DNA of 64,000 bases, taken from positions 1-64,000 of the forward strand of contig JAFGMO010000054.1 of the NCBI GenBank assembly GCA_016927475.1, read 5' to 3'. The DNA comes from Candidatus Aminicenantota bacterium. GTDB taxonomy: Bacteria > Acidobacteriota > Aminicenantia > Aminicenantales > Aminicenantaceae. Shown here piece by piece: positions 1 to 9,776 of this stretch; the stretch's first letter is position 1; each line of letters starts with the position of its first letter. The translations under genes were made by a program, and so were the position numbers. The notes under the pieces are model-generated. The model saw nothing but the letters and a program-made list of their open reading frames with translations, made no database searches and was not told the DNA's origin.

Positions 1-1488
1 GACCAGCAGATGCCCCGGCTCAATCCGGTCTCCATTTTGGCCGTCGACAGGGATAATCCCGCCTGGACGGACAACTTCAGTGCTGCTGCCATGGACGCCA
101 TAGACAGCGTTATGCCGGCCGTCGAAATCCCCGAAGCGGATATGTACGATCGCAACGGCGACAAGTGGGGCTGGAAGGTTTTCTCTCCGCGTATCGGTTT
201 GACCTGGGATGCTACCGGCGACGGCAAAACGATCGCCAAGCTGTCTTTCGCCACCTACGGCGACTTCATGGGCACATCCTCTTACGGCCAGATGCCCGGA
301 GGCGCCAGCGGCCGGCTTTATTTCTGGTATCTGGACAACAACAGCAACGGCACTATCGACGTTACCGAGCTCTACTGGTATGACCGCTACCACGGCGACT
401 ACACCATCTTCCCGGTTTTTGACGGTGGTGGAAACCTGATGCCCGGGGCTGTGGATAAGGGATACTATTACGGCTACCGGTATTTCGATCCCGATAATCC
501 CAGCGCACTCACCGACCCCTTATACACCATGGATACTACTTACGGCTCCGGCAGGACGATGGAGATCATGTTTACCCTTGAACGGGAAATTTTCACCGAC
601 TTCGCCGTTCAGCTCAACGCCACCTACCGGAAATACGACAAGTTCACCTGGACTCTGGATTACTATATCGACACCGACGAGATTGAGAATCAGGATATGT
701 ACGAATCGGCCGGACTGCCTCCCGCAAACGTGCCCGGAATGGGCTCGACCAAGGATGCGGCCAGCCACGAATGGTACAACCTCAAATCCGAATACGGCGC
801 CGCTTCCAACTACTGGCTGGAAGCGATTCCCGAGCGCTACCGGGATTATATCGGTATCGACCTTGTCTTCAACAAAAGGCTCAGCAACAAGTGGATGCTC
901 AACGGAAACTTCACCTGGCAGACACAGGCCACCCATTACGGCGACAAGGGTTACATGAACGAGACCAACCTCTGGGCCTATGAAGGCAAACCCTATGCCG
1001 CTTACATTGGTGGGGCCAGCGGAAAGATCAACCAGTACGTTTTCCCGCGCTGGATGTTCAAGCTCAGCGGCCTCTACCAGCTTCCCTTAGACATCAATGT
1101 TTCCGGCGTGTTCATGGTCCGCGAGGGCTGGGTCATCCGGGAATACTTCAACCTGACCGACTACACACTGCCCAACCCCAACGACAACAGCGGCGACCTC
1201 GATTTGACCGAGTTCGGAAGCGACAGGCTTCCCGTTTTCTACCGCTTCGACGTGAGGCTAGAGAAAATGATCAGGCTGGGTGACACCGGCCGGATTTATC
1301 TCATGGCCGACCTGTTCAACATCTTCAACAGCGCCATCATCAACAGAAGATACCAGAAATACCACGGTGCATACGAAGTTTTCGCCGATCCGTCACTCAA
1401 CTCCTTTGCAGCCGACCCCGATGACTTCGATGTCAATGAGATCCTGAACCCGAGACTTCTCAGGTTGGGAGTCCGCTTCCAGTTCTAA
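1..1488 (+). CDS. TonB-dependent outer-membrane receptor, C-terminal part (5' end outside window)
   Basis: The frame is open from base 1, so the true start lies upstream and only about 495 C-terminal residues are seen. They look like the beta-barrel of a TonB-dependent receptor: repeated stretches of alternating polar and aromatic residues rich in Tyr, Trp, Asn and Asp, and a final Arg-Phe-Gln-Phe, the aromatic C-terminus typical of BAM-inserted barrels. No plug domain is in view. The gene is visibly richer in G and C than the genes after it. A strong terminator follows, so it ends its transcription unit. The family imports siderophores, glycans or peptides; the substrate here cannot be told. 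Confidence 0.85.
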   Translation, partial: DQQMPRLNPVSILAVDRDNPAWTDNFSAAAMDAIDSVMPAVEIPEADMYDRNGDKWGWKVFSPRIGLTWDATGDGKTIAKLSFATYGDFMGTSSYGQMPGGASGRLYFWYLDNNSNGTIDVTELYWYDRYHGDYTIFPVFDGGGNLMPGAVDKGYYYGYRYFDPDNPSALTDPLYTMDTTYGSGRTMEIMFTLEREIFTDFAVQLNATYRKYDKFTWTLDYYIDTDEIENQDMYESAGLPPANVPGMGSTKDAASHEWYNLKSEYGAASNYWLEAIPERYRDYIGIDLVFNKRLSNKWMLNGNFTWQTQATHYGDKGYMNETNLWAYEGKPYAAYIGGASGKINQYVFPRWMFKLSGLYQLPLDINVSGVFMVREGWVIREYFNLTDYTLPNPNDNSGDLDLTEFGSDRLPVFYRFDVRLEKMIRLGDTGRIYLMADLFNIFNSAIINRRYQKYHGAYEVFADPSLNSFAADPDDFDVNEILNPRLLRLGVRFQF

Positions 1489-1518
1489 TCGTGTAGAAAA
1501 GTCCTAACGTAGAAGCTC

Positions 1519-1559
1519 AGCCCCTCCCTTCTTTTGGAGAAGGGAGGGGCTTTTTTTTT
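1519..1559 (+). terminator. Rho-independent terminator after the TonB receptor
   Basis: A 14-bp perfect stem (arms at 1519-1532 and 1538-1551) with a 5-base loop is followed by a run of nine to ten T. It lies 30 bases after the receptor stop codon. Confidence 0.93.
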
Positions 1560-1620
1560 CCCTAATGAAATGCTAAAATAGAGGCGACCGTAGTGTCGAA
1601 TGGAAGCGGAGGTTTACAGG

Positions 1621-2550
1621 ATGAAAAAAGCGATTGTTTTCTCAAGTGTTTTGCTTTTTGCTGTTGTTTCCCTGTTTTCCCAAACATACAAGGGGAAAGG
1701 CAGATTTTTTGGATTTGTTTACGACGAACAGGGGAATCCCCTTGAGGGGGTAACGGTCAAACTCTTCTGTGTCCGCGGCGAAAACGGTTTTGAGACAAAG
1801 ACGGATGCGGAAGGAAAATGGGTGGCCTTTGGAGTCCGCGGCGGGCAGTGGAATATTGATTACGAGCATCCCGGCTACAAACCGAAAAAGATCAGCGCCC
1901 AAATCCAGGAATATGGAAGAAATCCTCAAATTGATGTCAACCTGGAAAAAGCTGAGGGCCTTATCATCACTGCAGAGTTAAAAAAGGCGTTGACGGAAGG
2001 CAATCAGTTGTTTGATGCGGGAAAATACGAGGAGGCCATTGCCTCCTACAAAGGTATCGTCGATGAGTTTCCCGATGCCTGGATCATCATGAAAAATATA
2101 GGCAATGCTTACTTCCAGATGGAAGATTACGATATGGCCGTCACCTACTACATGAAAGTCCTGGAAAAGGATCCGGAAAACAAGGATGTCAAGGTTTCCA
2201 TCGGAAGCTGCTATGCCAACAAGGGTGAAACCGAAAAAGCCCTGGAGTGGTACAACAAGGTTAACATAGAGGACATCAAGGATGTCAATGTCCTCTACAA
2301 TATCGGCACGAATTTTTACAACAACTCCCAGCATACGGAGGCCTTGAAGTATTACAAAAAGGCCGTCGAGCTTAAAGAGGACTTCCTGGATGCCCTCTAC
2401 CAGTTGGGCCTGGCCTATCTGGCCGTACAAAAGTGGGAAGAATCGCTGAAAACGTTCCAGGAGTACTTGAGACATGAACCGGACCCGGAATCGGGCCGGG
2501 CCGCCCAGGTCAGAAATTTTATAGAGTTTCTCAAAACAAAGATCGGCTGA
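1621..2550 (+). CDS. Exported TPR protein with N-terminal carboxypeptidase-regulatory-like domain
   Basis: The 309-residue product starts with a signal peptide (about residues 1-20, ending ...SLFS before QTYKG). Residues 27-110 resemble a carboxypeptidase-regulatory-like beta-sandwich (GFVYDEQGNPLEGVTVKL pattern), and residues 130-300 are tetratricopeptide repeats with the usual Ala/Gly/Tyr spacing. The ATG at 1621 is chosen over an in-frame ATG at 1600 because GGAGG at 1608-1612 is 8 bases upstream and the signal peptide then begins directly with MKK. It sits 74 bases before the first GWxTD gene and probably shares its transcript. TPRs usually scaffold protein contacts, so a periplasmic assembly role beside the receptor and GWxTD proteins is an inference. 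Confidence 0.8.
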   Translation: MKKAIVFSSVLLFAVVSLFSQTYKGKGRFFGFVYDEQGNPLEGVTVKLFCVRGENGFETKTDAEGKWVAFGVRGGQWNIDYEHPGYKPKKISAQIQEYGRNPQIDVNLEKAEGLIITAELKKALTEGNQLFDAGKYEEAIASYKGIVDEFPDAWIIMKNIGNAYFQMEDYDMAVTYYMKVLEKDPENKDVKVSIGSCYANKGETEKALEWYNKVNIEDIKDVNVLYNIGTNFYNNSQHTEALKYYKKAVELKEDFLDALYQLGLAYLAVQKWEESLKTFQEYLRHEPDPESGRAAQVRNFIEFLKTKIG

Positions 2551-2624
2551 ATACAGGCCGCGGATAAACTTCTGCGGGGAAAGCGTCCTGTCTCAAATAC
2601 CAAAAAAGGAGCTTAAACTCTGCC

Positions 2625-3545
2625 ATGAATAAAAAAATAACATTTCTTTTAGGGGGAGCGATTATCCTGGTCCTGGCTTTTGCGGCCTGTGGCGGAATGA
2701 AGATCAAACTGGACCCAAAAAGCCAGGAGTTTTATGAATATACTCGCTTGATCATGACTGGCCAGGAGAAGGACATTTTCAAACATCTGCCGGACAAGCA
2801 GTCGCGGGAGGAATTCATCCAGGATTTCTGGGACAAAAGGGATCCCGACCCGGAAACTGAGGAAAACGAATACGAGGAAGAGTTTTACCGGAGGATCGAA
2901 TACGCCAACCAGAGATTCAACGAAGGAACCCCGGGCTGGAAAACCGACCGAGGAAGAATTTATATCTACCTGGGGGCGCCGGATAAAAGGGATGAATATA
3001 TGATGCACAATGATCCCAATGTCCGGGGGAACATTCTCTGGTGGGTTTATTACAGGTATGGTGTGGCCGTGAAATTCGTGGACAAGACCGGAATGAACCG
3101 TTTCATTTTTGACCCCAACGACACCTACCAGGGTATTTACGGAGACCTCTGGGAAGCGATCGAAATGGCTAAGCTGGGAGTTTCTTTCGAAGATGAGGGC
3201 GGACAAAAAAAAATAACCAAGTTCGACCTGGATTATAACTCCGCCGCCCGGGAATTATTGATCAAGATTCCCGCCAAACATCTGACCTTTAAGAGCGAAA
3301 ACGGAAAACTTTTCGCCCATTTTGACTTGAGGTTTTACATATACCCCCAAAAAAGCGGGGAAAAAATCCTGCATGAAACATCGCTGACGTTTGAGGAATC
3401 CGAGGAAACAGTTCTCGATATGAAAGAGATACTTCTCCAGGTTCCCTATGACCTCCCTCCGGGAAGAAAGTATTATATAGACGTAGTTGTATCTTCCCGG
3501 GAAGGATCTGGAAAATCCAGAAGAATCTTTGAGGTGAAAACCTGA
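2625..3545 (+). CDS. GWxTD domain-containing lipoprotein
   Basis: This 306-residue protein has a lipoprotein signal peptide with a lipobox ending Ala-Ala-Cys at Cys22, so it is probably acylated and membrane anchored. The family signature GWKTD is at residues 104-108, followed by the conserved R-G-R-I-Y-I-x-L-G-A-P stretch; Phe/Trp/Asp/Arg-rich helices (FIQDFWDKRDPDP) precede it. The C-terminal third is beta-rich. GWxTD proteins are known from Acidobacteria and related phyla, often beside TonB receptors, but their function is not established. The gene lies between an exported TPR protein and a second, longer GWxTD-TPR protein, suggesting a shared envelope process. Confidence 0.85.
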   Translation: MNKKITFLLGGAIILVLAFAACGGMKIKLDPKSQEFYEYTRLIMTGQEKDIFKHLPDKQSREEFIQDFWDKRDPDPETEENEYEEEFYRRIEYANQRFNEGTPGWKTDRGRIYIYLGAPDKRDEYMMHNDPNVRGNILWWVYYRYGVAVKFVDKTGMNRFIFDPNDTYQGIYGDLWEAIEMAKLGVSFEDEGGQKKITKFDLDYNSAARELLIKIPAKHLTFKSENGKLFAHFDLRFYIYPQKSGEKILHETSLTFEESEETVLDMKEILLQVPYDLPPGRKYYIDVVVSSREGSGKSRRIFEVKT

Positions 3546-3748
3546 ACAAACCCTTTTTCAACGATACTGTTCATTGAAGGAAAAAACGTCCGCGGTGAAG
3601 GAATTTACGGCCCTTTTCCCGGTTCTAAAGAAGTTTTAAACAGGTTAAAGGGTTGGTTTGTTGATCGTGCAACAATACCGTTAAAAAACAAGTTTTTATT
3701 CAACAGGAGTATTGGTTTTCCATGAATTGATGAGGCTGAATGAATGGA

Positions 3749-3754
3749 TATAAG
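3749..3754 (+). promoter_or_regulatory. Possible promoter of the second GWxTD gene
   Basis: A -10-like TATAAG lies here with TTGATG at 3727-3732 as -35 (16-base spacer), about 41 bases before the ATG at 3796. The 232-base gap 3546-3777 upstream shows no other clear structure. Confidence 0.4.
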
Positions 3755-3795
3755 AATTGAAACGTATCATGTAAACTGTGTGGAAGGATAAAGAA

Positions 3796-5874
3796 ATGAA
3801 AAAGAACATTTTTGCCGTTTATATCTCCCTATTGCTCTTTTCGGGCTTGTTATGTTCCCAGGAGAAAGTTAAAGAAAAAGACCTTCCGGAAAAGCACAGG
3901 GAGTTTTTAAAGGTGACCTCTTATATCATGCTCAAGCAGGAAAAGGACGTTTTTCTTCAGTTGACCTCTTCACGGGACAGGGATGCCTTTATCGAGACTT
4001 TCTGGAAACAGCGTGATCCTACTCCGGGGACACCCAAAAATGAATACAAAGAAGAGCACATGAGACGCTTTCTCCATGCCAATAAGATCTTCAGCAGGGG
4101 ATCGGTAAGAGAAGGGTGGATGACCGATAAGGGACGCTACTATATCCTGCTCGGGGAACCAACGAGTACGGAGAAGTTTTACGGAACCCTGGGCATTTAT
4201 CCCTGTGAAGTTTGGTACTACTACGGCGATCCTTCCAAGGGGCTGCCCTCCTATTTCGGGCTTATTTTTTACCAGAGAGGCGGTACGGGAGAGTTCAAGT
4301 TGTATGATCCCGTTTCCGACGGACCGTCCCGGCTTCTCATTCAATCGAAGGGATTCGCCATGGAAGATTACGAATCCATGTATGAACGAATTCGAGAGAT
4401 AGCTCCGACATTAGCCGATATCTCCCTTTCCCTTATCCCGGGAGACATTCCTTTCAATTACATGCCCAGCCCCAGGAACACGATTCTTATTGCCGAGATT
4501 CTTGAATCACCCAAAAAAGACGTCAATCCGAGCTATGCCACCCATTTTCTCAGCTATAAGGGGATTGTCAACACGGAATATATGACCAATATGATCGAAA
4601 GCGAGACCATTACCGCTTTAATGGAAGATCCTTTTCTGGGGATCAATTTTCTTCATTTTTCCCTGGTTCCGAAAACCCTATCCGTTGATTATTATGAGAA
4701 TAATGATCAATATTACTGCAATTTTACCCTTGACCTATCCCTGCGAAAAGAAGAGGAGATTATTTTTCAATACCGGAAGGAATTTCCTCATTATTTTGAA
4801 CCCAAAAATATCGATAGGATCAGGGCGAACGGGATCGCCATCGAGGATTCCATTCCCGTGGCCGATGGACAGTACAAGCTGGTTATTCTGTTGACCAACT
4901 CCGTGGGCAAAGAATTTTGCATCTATGAAGAAATGATCGATATCAAAGCGGACGATGGAAAGCCCCGAATCATCGGACCTTTTCTGGGCTATGATTTTTA
5001 TGAAACCCGTGAAAACGTCCATGTGCCCTTTAAACTGGATAAGGACAAACTGTTCATTGATCCTAGAAACACATTCGCCGTCAAAGACCAAGTCGCCATG
5101 CTTTTCAGTCTGACCCACATCAATCAAGACCTATGGCAGAAAGGATTGGTTCAGGTTCGTATCGAGGGAATGAAACCCGGAAATCCTTCCATAAAAGCAT
5201 TTCGCCTTGAGCTGAAGAACTATCCCTACCGCCGAGTCCTGAGTTTTCCCTATAAATTTTCTGCCTCTGAGCTGACACCAGACTACTACCGGATGTGGAT
5301 AAGCCTGGTGGATGGTGATGGGCAAACGGTAGACAAACAAACATCCCGCTTTATCGTAACCCGTGCCGAAGCTATTGCGCATCCAATTGCCAGGGTTCGA
5401 CTCGTCCCCTACACCAATAATTATCTTTTCCACTACATGCTGGCCCATCAATATACCAATCTTGAGAATTTTGAAAAGGCTGATGAGCACTACGAAAAGG
5501 CCTACAACCTGAAAAAGGATTATTCAAAAGGATTGTTGGAATATGTAAATTTTTTAATCCTAAGAAGGAATTTCACGCGGAGCCTTGAGCTTGTGGATAA
5601 ACTTGCCGGCGATGAAAACCTCAAGTTTGAATACCTGCTGGCCAAGGGAAGAACGCAAATGGGACTGGGGCAATATGCTGAGGCCATAGAAAATCTCTTA
5701 CAGGCGAACGAATTGTACGACAGTGATATCAGGGTGCTGAACAGCTTGGGATTCTGCTACCACAAGGTGGGGCAAAGGCAAAAAGCCCTTGATGTCTTGA
5801 AGGCTTCGCTCTCTTTGAATCCCAAACAGGATTCCATTCAGAAAATGATAGAAGAAATTGAAAACAAAAGGTAA
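3796..5874 (+). CDS. Exported GWxTD domain protein with C-terminal TPRs
   Basis: The 692-residue product has an N-terminal signal peptide (MKKNIF... to about Ser21), then the same domain as the preceding gene: the helix with FIETFWKQRDPTP and the signature GWMTD at residues 107-111, followed by GRYYILLGEP. A long beta-rich middle part (about 180-540) is followed by tetratricopeptide repeats (about 550-690). The ATG at 3796 is preferred to a GTG at 3778 because GGAAGG (3782-3787) stands 8 bases before it. It is a paralogue of the 306-residue GWxTD protein with an added beta and TPR part. Function unknown; likely periplasmic or membrane-associated. Confidence 0.82.
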   Translation: MKKNIFAVYISLLLFSGLLCSQEKVKEKDLPEKHREFLKVTSYIMLKQEKDVFLQLTSSRDRDAFIETFWKQRDPTPGTPKNEYKEEHMRRFLHANKIFSRGSVREGWMTDKGRYYILLGEPTSTEKFYGTLGIYPCEVWYYYGDPSKGLPSYFGLIFYQRGGTGEFKLYDPVSDGPSRLLIQSKGFAMEDYESMYERIREIAPTLADISLSLIPGDIPFNYMPSPRNTILIAEILESPKKDVNPSYATHFLSYKGIVNTEYMTNMIESETITALMEDPFLGINFLHFSLVPKTLSVDYYENNDQYYCNFTLDLSLRKEEEIIFQYRKEFPHYFEPKNIDRIRANGIAIEDSIPVADGQYKLVILLTNSVGKEFCIYEEMIDIKADDGKPRIIGPFLGYDFYETRENVHVPFKLDKDKLFIDPRNTFAVKDQVAMLFSLTHINQDLWQKGLVQVRIEGMKPGNPSIKAFRLELKNYPYRRVLSFPYKFSASELTPDYYRMWISLVDGDGQTVDKQTSRFIVTRAEAIAHPIARVRLVPYTNNYLFHYMLAHQYTNLENFEKADEHYEKAYNLKKDYSKGLLEYVNFLILRRNFTRSLELVDKLAGDENLKFEYLLAKGRTQMGLGQYAEAIENLLQANELYDSDIRVLNSLGFCYHKVGQRQKALDVLKASLSLNPKQDSIQKMIEEIENKR

Positions 5875-5907
5875 AATATTTTTGGGTTAACGCTTAAAAT
5901 TTTCAGA

Positions 5908-6957
5908 TTATTTGGCGGAAAAGCCGATCGTTTGTATGGCCGTTTTTCCTGAGATTTTGTCCAGGATTTTCAAATTCAGAGTATACTCTCCTGCTTCCAA
6001 ATCCCGGGTTTCCTTTTTTTCTTCCTCTCCTTTTTTAATCAATACGGTTCTTTTCAGCGGCAGGGTCTGGATGATGAGCGGGTATTCGTAGGTTTGTTTG
6101 GCGTACCGGATGACGGTTTTGTCGTTCTGTAATATTTCGTACTCCACTTCTACGTCATATTTTCTTTGCTCATTAGGTTGAGCGCCGAGGATGAAGAAAA
6201 AAAGCTCCACATTATCTCCAGAGCTGAATTCCTTTTTCAGGTTGGGCGTGATCTGTATTACCGAATAGACGAAATAATCCAGGTGGACCTCAGCCTGGAC
6301 TTCCGGAGCTTGGAGCTGTTTTGATTTCTCAACAAAAAATAGAGGAGTCGTCGTGATGGTATCCTTAAAAGATGAGGGGCCCGGAATATCAAAATCATAA
6401 TATTGAACGCCTATTTTTTCCATATCCTCTGTTGTGATGGCCATGGAAAGCCGGTATTTTCCGGGAGGAAGAGGGTATGCGGTTGAACAGGTTACTTCTG
6501 CTTCGGGGTCGTAAGAAGCTTCTGTTTCAAAATGGATGGGGATATAAACTTCTTTGACCATCGGGCCGGGAACGCTTTCTTCCAGGCTGTTGAATTGGAG
6601 GTAACAAACACTCCGGGTGGTAAGTTTGGCCGGCGTTTCATTTTCCTGAACCTGAATTTCAGTGCTTGCCACCGGCAAATAATTCAAATCCGCGTTTTTT
6701 ATGGTGAATAGAAAAATGTTGTGCATGTTTTGTTTGGCCGGGAAAAAAAGGTGCTTATTAATGGAAAAGGAAATGTCTAAACGCGGCTGCCTGGTTTGAA
6801 GGCCGGCCTCGATAGCTGTTTTTACCGGAACTGGAATGGTTTGGGGTTTTACAGCTTCAGCTTGTTCTTGGGCTTGTTCCTGAAGAGTAAGAGCGGTGGA
6901 AAAAGCCGGAAAAAAAATCAAACTGAAAAGCAGAAAAATGTGGAGTTGTTTTTTCAT
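5908..6957 (-). CDS. Hypothetical exported protein
   Basis: I do not recognise this 349-residue protein. It has a clear signal peptide (hydrophobic residues 7-20, probable cleavage near STA-LTL), a short Gln/Glu-rich linker, and then two beta-rich halves without membrane segments. The second half ends in a run of Lys/Glu and a strand-rich tail (GEYTLNLKILDKISGKTA), suggesting immunoglobulin-like or beta-sandwich folds. It points toward the GWxTD gene and ends 33 bases from it, so it is not in that operon, but its composition resembles the beta-rich part of the GWxTD protein. A ribosome binding site AAGGAG lies just before the start. Confidence 0.65.
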   Translation of the reverse strand: MKKQLHIFLLFSLIFFPAFSTALTLQEQAQEQAEAVKPQTIPVPVKTAIEAGLQTRQPRLDISFSINKHLFFPAKQNMHNIFLFTIKNADLNYLPVASTEIQVQENETPAKLTTRSVCYLQFNSLEESVPGPMVKEVYIPIHFETEASYDPEAEVTCSTAYPLPPGKYRLSMAITTEDMEKIGVQYYDFDIPGPSSFKDTITTTPLFFVEKSKQLQAPEVQAEVHLDYFVYSVIQITPNLKKEFSSGDNVELFFFILGAQPNEQRKYDVEVEYEILQNDKTVIRYAKQTYEYPLIIQTLPLKRTVLIKKGEEEKKETRDLEAGEYTLNLKILDKISGKTAIQTIGFSAK

Positions 6958-7108
6958 GGTTTTGACTCCTTGTCTATTGATAAATAGGAAATGTTAATCA
7001 ACAACTCGATGCATCCGATACCGTTGCCCGCCCCTCTTTGAGGGACATTCAAAAAAAATAATATAGCATGTTCGGGGTTTTTTTTCCAGTTCATTCAGGA
7101 ACCGATGG

Positions 7109-8125
7109 TCAAGGATTTTTCCTGTTGATCTGGTATTTGAAAACGGCCCGCTGGTGTTCCTTCAGGGTTCGGCTGAAGTAGTGGCTGCCGTCGTTTTTGG
7201 AAACGAAGTAGAGATAATTTGTTTTTTCAGGGAAGAGGGCGGCCTGAAGCGAACCTCTCCCTGGATTGCAAATTGGACCAGGAGGGAGGCCCGCATGGAC
7301 GTAGGTATTGTATGGAGAGTCCCATTTAAGGTCCCGGTACCGAAGCCGGCCTGTGTAACGCTCTTCTTCCTTCAAGGCATAGATGATGGTTGGATCGCAG
7401 TCGAGCTTCATTCCCCGGTTGAGGCGGTTATGGAACACGCTGGATATAAGGGCGCGTTCTTCGGGTACGGCTGTTTCCTTTTCCACCAAAGAAGCCAGGA
7501 TAACAATTTCCCTCGGAGTTTTTTCCATTTCTCCGGCCCTTTTTTTCCATGTGTCCGAAAAAACCTCCCGGAATTGAGCCACCATGGCCTCGACAACGGT
7601 CTCCGCTTTAACCGTTCGTGGGAAATGATAGGTTTCCGGAAAGAGGTATCCTTCCAGGCTTTCGGCTTGTGGATCCCAGTCTTTCATAAGGTCAGGGCAA
7701 GACGTAATCTTCACAAAACGTTCGGCGGTGATGCCGTATTCCTCTTCGAGAAGAGAAGCCGTTTCCTGGCGGGTCAGGCCTTCCGGAATAGTCATGGGAC
7801 GAACATAAACTTTTCCCATGGCCAGGGCGTGAAGCACGTCCTTTGGAGAAAAGGAAGGGGAAAGAGAATATTCCCCGGCTTTTAGGGTATTCGGGTGATA
7901 AAAAAATTTATACCCGATAGAAAACGGCCAGCGTTTTTTGAGGATTCCGGCTTTTTGAAGGTCCCGGGTGATACGCTCGACGCTGCTTCCGCTGGGAACG
8001 GAAAAAAAATCCGGTTCGCTTTGAGAAGAGTATGGGATTTTCCATTCCACCGTAAACCACGAGGTGAAAAACAACAAGCCGATAACAGCGGAAAAAAGAA
8101 AGATCTTAACCGCTTTCAGGATCAT
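7109..8125 (-). CDS. mltG: Endolytic peptidoglycan transglycosylase MltG
   Basis: MltG (YceG family) cuts nascent glycan strands at the inner membrane and so sets glycan length. The 338-residue protein has one N-terminal membrane segment (about residues 5-25), a LysM-like part, and the catalytic region with ASLVEKETAV at 211-220, whose Glu215 matches the known catalytic glutamate, followed by VFHNRL and the LDCDPTIIYAL stretch. It overlaps the 3' end of ruvX by 20 bases, as in many bacteria where ruvX and mltG are neighbours, and is the last gene of the ddl-ruvX-mltG run. Length is normal for the family. Confidence 0.95.
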   Translation of the reverse strand: MILKAVKIFLFSAVIGLLFFTSWFTVEWKIPYSSQSEPDFFSVPSGSSVERITRDLQKAGILKKRWPFSIGYKFFYHPNTLKAGEYSLSPSFSPKDVLHALAMGKVYVRPMTIPEGLTRQETASLLEEEYGITAERFVKITSCPDLMKDWDPQAESLEGYLFPETYHFPRTVKAETVVEAMVAQFREVFSDTWKKRAGEMEKTPREIVILASLVEKETAVPEERALISSVFHNRLNRGMKLDCDPTIIYALKEEERYTGRLRYRDLKWDSPYNTYVHAGLPPGPICNPGRGSLQAALFPEKTNYLYFVSKNDGSHYFSRTLKEHQRAVFKYQINRKNP

Positions 8126-8543
8126 GGTTTTTTGCTTTCCTCTTCTCGAGATAGCTCGATAAAATGAGGGCGGCGGAGACCTGGTCGACCTTTTGTTTTT
8201 TTTCCTTAAGTCCGGTTCCCCGGAGGGATAAAAGATCGAGGGCTTCTTTTGTCGTCAAACGTTCATCCCAAAAAAAAACGGGAATGTTGAGAACCTCTTT
8301 CAACCAGCGGCCGAAGCGACGGGTTATTTCCGCCCTGCTTCCCTCGCTTCCATCCATTCTGAGGGGGAGACCGATGACAACTTCTTTGATATCGTATTGG
8401 AAGGAAAGTTGTCTGAAATAAAAGGCATCTTCAGCGGCCGTTTTTTTCTTGTACCGTCCCAGAGATTGGGCGGTCAAAAAAAGGGGATCACTGACGGCCA
8501 GCCCGATATTTTTATCTCCGTAATCGATCGCCAGGATTCTCAC
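8106..8543 (-). CDS. ruvX: Putative pre-16S rRNA nuclease / Holliday junction resolvase-like RuvX (YqgF)
   Basis: The 145-residue protein starts with the RNase H-like motif [14 protein letters not shown] and continues with VIGLPLRMDG, WDERLTT and a C-terminal D-x-x-S-A-A-x-x-L-x-x-Y motif, all diagnostic of YqgF/RuvX. In E. coli the family matures the 5' end of 16S rRNA. Its start codon overlaps the ddl stop as ATGA, so translation is probably coupled, and its end overlaps mltG. Confidence 0.95.
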   Translation of the reverse strand: MRILAIDYGDKNIGLAVSDPLFLTAQSLGRYKKKTAAEDAFYFRQLSFQYDIKEVVIGLPLRMDGSEGSRAEITRRFGRWLKEVLNIPVFFWDERLTTKEALDLLSLRGTGLKEKKQKVDQVSAALILSSYLEKRKAKNHDPESG

Positions 8544-9604
8544 GCCTGTCGGGTCCTTCTTTTCTGTGAAAGCTGGTGAAATCTTTCGAATCCCAGCTCG
8601 ATCAAACGGTCCAGCAGCCTGGAAAACGGAAGGCCGCTTTGTTCCCAGAGCTTGGGATACATGCTGATCTCGGTAAATCCCGGTATTGTGTTGACTTCAT
8701 TGAGGAAGAGCTTTTCCGGTTTTTTTTGAAGGAAAAAATCGACGCGGGCCATGCCGCAACCGTCTATCGCTTTGAATGCTCTTATGGCAGTTTTTCGTAT
8801 TGTTTCCGTAAGTTCCGGAGAAATAGGTGCCGGTATGTGAAAGGACGTTTTTCCTTCGATGTATTTGTCTTTATAGTCATAAAATTCACGGAAAGGGATG
8901 AGTTCGCCCGGGAGGGACGCTTCAGGATTTTCATTACCCAGGACACTGCATTCAAATTCTCTCCCTTCGATTCCTTCTTCAACGAGGACTTTCCGGTCAT
9001 AGCGGAAAGCCAAGTCTATGGAGACCGGAAGAGTTTGCCGGTTTTTGACTTTTGTGATGCCGACGCTTGAACCCAGGTTGGAAGGTTTGACGAAAAGGGG
9101 AAAAGACATTTTTTGCTGTAGACGCCTCAAACAGTTCTCTTTATTTTCTCGCCAGTCCGGTTCGTGCAGGACAATGGTGTTCACGGTAGGAAGTCCCTGT
9201 CCTCGAAAGAGCTCTTTGGCTGTTGCTTTATCCATACCCACCGCCGAGGCCAATACCGAGGCGCCGACATAGGGGACACCTGCCATTTCCAACAAACCTT
9301 GAATGGTTCCATCCTCGCCGAAGGGACCGTGGAGGATGGGAAAATATATATCCGCCCGGATATTATTCTGCCAAGACGTGTTTTCCCATGGAAGGAAAGA
9401 CAGGTTTTTCTTCCGGGATTCTGAGAAAGGACGGGCAGGAATAGAATCAGTGACCGTCCACCGGCCATGGGTATCGATATAAATCAGAAGGGGATTGTAT
9501 TTATTTTTGTCCAGTTGGTTGAAAATAGACCGGGCGGAAAGAAGGGAAATCTCATGTTCAGCTGAACGGCCGCCGAAAAGAAGTCCGACACAGATTTTTT
9601 TCAT
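8540..9604 (-). CDS. ddl: D-alanine--D-alanine ligase
   Basis: Ddl joins two D-alanines using ATP for the peptidoglycan pentapeptide in the cytoplasm. The 354-residue protein shows the N-terminal [17 protein letters not shown] motif, the ATP-grasp loop ([13 protein letters not shown]), the [10 protein letters not shown] strand, and the metal/substrate site [12 protein letters not shown] near residue 310. It is the first gene of the ddl-ruvX-mltG cell-wall group and overlaps ruvX by 4 bases. Length matches the family. Confidence 0.96.
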   Translation of the reverse strand: MKKICVGLLFGGRSAEHEISLLSARSIFNQLDKNKYNPLLIYIDTHGRWTVTDSIPARPFSESRKKNLSFLPWENTSWQNNIRADIYFPILHGPFGEDGTIQGLLEMAGVPYVGASVLASAVGMDKATAKELFRGQGLPTVNTIVLHEPDWRENKENCLRRLQQKMSFPLFVKPSNLGSSVGITKVKNRQTLPVSIDLAFRYDRKVLVEEGIEGREFECSVLGNENPEASLPGELIPFREFYDYKDKYIEGKTSFHIPAPISPELTETIRKTAIRAFKAIDGCGMARVDFFLQKKPEKLFLNEVNTIPGFTEISMYPKLWEQSGLPFSRLLDRLIELGFERFHQLSQKRRTRQA

Positions 9605-9776
9605 CCTTGAGGTCCTTTTTTAAAGGATACATTTTATCGTAACGCTGGTTTGATGTCCAACCCGCAAAGATTGCGTTTTTGTTTTTGTCTTGATGTGTCA
9701 TCCGGGCTGCTTCCCGGAAAGGAGATATAATTCCGCTTTTATGGGGGCTTTTAATATGGAACTGGGATAAAAAATT

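Noticed and set aside
9701-9718. TCCGGG/CCCGGA hairpin between ddl and the HU gene
   Set aside because: Only six base pairs and no T run in either direction; not convincing as a terminator.
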